NCBI GenBank assembly: GCA_934481445.1
Contig: CAKSPC010000071.1
Span: 1 to 7,276 of the forward strand
Source: an uncultured Oscillospiraceae bacterium
GTDB lineage: Bacteria; Bacillota; Clostridia; Oscillospirales; Ruminococcaceae
Reading direction: 5' to 3'
Length of the DNA stretch: 7,276 bases
A program made the position numbers and the translations under genes. Below are positions 6,129 to 7,276 of this stretch, in pieces (within the stretch, counting starts at the first letter, position 1; each line of letters opens with the position of its first letter). The notes under the pieces are model-generated. The model was not told where the DNA came from. It searched no databases and was given only the letters and a program-made list of their open reading frames with translations.

Positions 6129-6856
6129 GTTCGCTCCTCCAGTTCCCTTTTCATAAGCGCGGCGCAGTATTCGCTGAGTTCGGATGTCTTTGTGGACTTC
6201 ACCGTTTCCGCGTCTATGGTTTCAAGTATTTTTATCGTCACAACGGTCTTTCTGAACCGCCTGATGTTTCTGAAAATATTCTCCGTGCCCTCTATAGTGG
6301 AAACCACGATGGGCTTTCCCGCCTTCTGCGCGACTTTAAGCACCGCCGCGTGGAACGGCAGCAGCCTGCATTCCTTGCTGCGCTTTCCCTCGGGGTAAAC
6401 GCCGACGCTGTTCTCTGTTTCGGTGAGAAGCTTCGCGGCGCGGTTCACGGTTTCCATCGCCTTTCGGGGGCTTTTGCGGTCTATCGGCATAAAGCAGCAG
6501 CGGTGAATTATCCTGCCGTACATTGGTATTTTGAAATTCTCCTTTTTGGAGATAAAGGACAGCTTGTACCGCTTGAAAACCGTCCACTGGATTATCGGGT
6601 CGTAGTTGGAACGGTGGTTGCTGATGAAAAGAAAGTTGCCCTGCGGCGGGAATTTCTCCTCCCCGCTGATATCATACCGCACCCCCAGCAGCCACAGCAC
6701 CACAGTCGTGGAGCCGTCCAGCAGGGCGCGGAAGAATTTACTGTCGCGGTCGTACTGCTTCTTTGTGTCCACAAAAAGCCCGCATACGAACAGAAACAGG
6801 CACGGAAGCAGTATCAGCGCAAGAATACCGAGAAGCACAAACAGAACTATCTTCAT
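6125..6856 (-). CDS. plsC: 1-acylglycerol-3-phosphate acyltransferase (PlsC family)
   Basis: Transfers an acyl group to lysophosphatidic acid to make phosphatidic acid, at the membrane. With the start at 6856 it has 243 residues, normal for the family. It begins with a single strongly hydrophobic segment (IVLFVLLGILALILLPCLFL) as a membrane anchor. The catalytic NHRSNYD motif has His81 and Asp86. GVYPEGKRS (152-160) is the glycerol-phosphate-binding motif, and a basic stretch (MYGRIIHRCCFMPIDR) lies between. The open frame extends up to 6937, but the longer form would start upstream of the promoter at 6893-6921 and lacks a ribosome site, so it is rejected. At 6856 the GGGGG site is 6 bases upstream; ATG at 6862 abuts it. 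It is the first gene of a two-gene operon with the lipid kinase. A broader lysophospholipid acyltransferase role is the main alternative. Confidence 0.92.
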   Translation of the reverse strand: MKIVLFVLLGILALILLPCLFLFVCGLFVDTKKQYDRDSKFFRALLDGSTTVVLWLLGVRYDISGEEKFPPQGNFLFISNHRSNYDPIIQWTVFKRYKLSFISKKENFKIPMYGRIIHRCCFMPIDRKSPRKAMETVNRAAKLLTETENSVGVYPEGKRSKECRLLPFHAAVLKVAQKAGKPIVVSTIEGTENIFRNIRRFRKTVVTIKILETIDAETVKSTKTSELSEYCAALMKRELEERT

Positions 6857-6892
6857 TTTCATCCCCCGCAGCTCGAATAATGTCGTAATATA

Positions 6893-6921
6893 AGTATAGC
6901 ATATAATCATCCGTTTTTCAA
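6893..6921 (-). promoter_or_regulatory. sigma-A promoter for the plsC-kinase operon
   Basis: On the minus strand TTGAAA (6916-6921), 17 bases, then TATACT (6893-6898). Transcription should begin near 6886, about 30 bases before the plsC start at 6856. It lies between the fibronectin-III gene's terminator and plsC. Confidence 0.85.
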
Positions 6922-6952
6922 GTGCAATTCGGGACATCGCCGCAAAACAGGC

Positions 6953-6985
6953 AAAAGAAAACCGCCGCCCGTTTCGGGGCGGCGG
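6953..6985 (-). terminator. rho-independent terminator of the fibronectin-III-like gene
   Basis: A perfect 9-bp G+C stem (6962-6970 with 6977-6985, loop of 6) followed on the minus strand by TTTTCTTTT (6953-6961). It starts 21 bases past the stop of the gene at 7007 and ends before the plsC promoter, separating the two units. Confidence 0.92.
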
Positions 6986-7006
6986 AATAATTATTTACGA
7001 AGCATA

Positions 7007-7276
7007 TCAGCCGCTGACGATATCATCCGCGTCCATGGGCGTGTACTTGTTTTTAGCGTTAAGACCGCGTACAAGGAATTCATATTCCTTATTTGCGTCA
7101 AGCTGCACGGTTATGCGGCAGCGCTGTCTTGTCGCGCCGATGAGCTCCCAGTTGTTCGTGCCCTTTTCGCGTGCCATTACCTTATAGCGCACGGAGGTCG
7201 GAACGGAACTCCAGATCAGATAGTAGCTTCCGTTGCCCTTGGGGTTTACGCAGAGATAAGGCTTTACTGCGTCCAG
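7007..7276 (-). CDS. fibronectin type III-like domain protein, C-terminal part (runs off right edge)
   Basis: The last 89 residues of a protein entering from the right edge. YYLIWSSVPTSVRYKVMARE, then NWELIGATRQ and CRITVQLDANKEYEFLVRGLN, give the alternating strand pattern of a fibronectin type III domain: a W in the second strand, a Y-x-V strand, and a Y-x-F-x-V-x-G-x-N strand near the end. It ends nine residues or so after the domain, with no wall-anchor motif. Such domains mediate binding or spacing in extracellular enzymes and surface proteins, but no catalytic part is in view, so the function of the whole protein cannot be stated. An internal Met at 7192 is within the domain and is not the real start. 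It is followed by its own terminator. Confidence 0.72.
   Translation of the reverse strand: MDAVKPYLCVNPKGNGSYYLIWSSVPTSVRYKVMAREKGTNNWELIGATRQRCRITVQLDANKEYEFLVRGLNAKNKYTPMDADDIVSG

Noticed and set aside
5466..6880. Two long plus-strand frames (5466-6074 and 6071-6880)
   Set aside because: They lie opposite the lipid kinase and acyltransferase, whose motifs are unmistakable. They have no ribosome sites or family features.
6857..6937. Longer N-terminus for the acyltransferase (start at 6937)
   Set aside because: This start is upstream of a good promoter, has no ribosome site, and would place 27 extra residues before the membrane anchor.
1..7276. CRISPR arrays, tRNA or rRNA genes, insertion sequences, integrase or transposase genes
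   Set aside because: Reading both strands I saw no regularly spaced repeats, cloverleaf-like sequence, or recombinase motifs, so mobility of the phage-like segment rests only on composition and the broken neighbour.

Overview
The window looks like chromosome of a low-to-mid G+C Firmicute, most likely a gut Clostridium-class bacterium near Ruminococcus (Oscillospiraceae). The reasons are near-consensus sigma-A promoters, strong purine-rich ribosome binding sites, short rho-independent terminators, a polysaccharide-deacetylase remnant with a long acidic tail and a fibronectin-III-like protein. The lineage call is inference; no rRNA or other marker gene is present.

Left part (1-3150, all on the minus strand): three nucleotide-sugar genes. 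From upstream to downstream these are glf (UDP-galactopyranose mutase), ugd (UDP-glucose 6-dehydrogenase) and the first 162 codons of rfbB (dTDP-glucose 4,6-dehydratase), which runs off the left edge. They would supply UDP-galactofuranose, UDP-glucuronate and dTDP-rhamnose or related 6-deoxysugars for a capsule, exopolysaccharide or wall polymer. glf has its own promoter. ugd and rfbB are 19 bp apart and share a TTGACA-17-TATAAT promoter in the glf-ugd gap.

Middle part (3150-5240, plus strand): a phage-structural-like protein gene, a 64-codon gene resembling the small XkdX-type proteins of prophage tail modules, and a hairpin terminator with a GAAA loop. Immediately after the terminator lies the headless 3' end of a polysaccharide deacetylase gene, with no start codon and no catalytic core. 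Its own strong terminator follows, placed to serve both strands. No other phage gene is visible.

Right part (5240-7276, minus strand): a two-gene lipid operon, a PlsC-type acyltransferase followed by a YegS/DgkB-type diacylglycerol kinase with a 4-base ATGA overlap. Both enzymes make phosphatidic acid. A TTGAAA-17-TATACT promoter drives the pair and fixes the plsC start downstream of the longest open frame. Beyond it is the 3' end of a fibronectin-III-like gene with its terminator.

The most notable structure is compositional. ugd, rfbB, the deacetylase fragment and the lipid operon are G+C rich. glf, both flanking spacers and the first three quarters of the phage-like gene are clearly A+T rich. 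The change comes abruptly inside the phage-like gene near 3960-4030, close to a conserved-looking motif. Together with the decapitated deacetylase, this suggests a recombination-built locus: an imported glf plus phage-like 5' segment joined to resident sequence. I did not find evidence strong enough to claim a new defence or mobile system. No stretch longer than about 300 bases lacks a gene.
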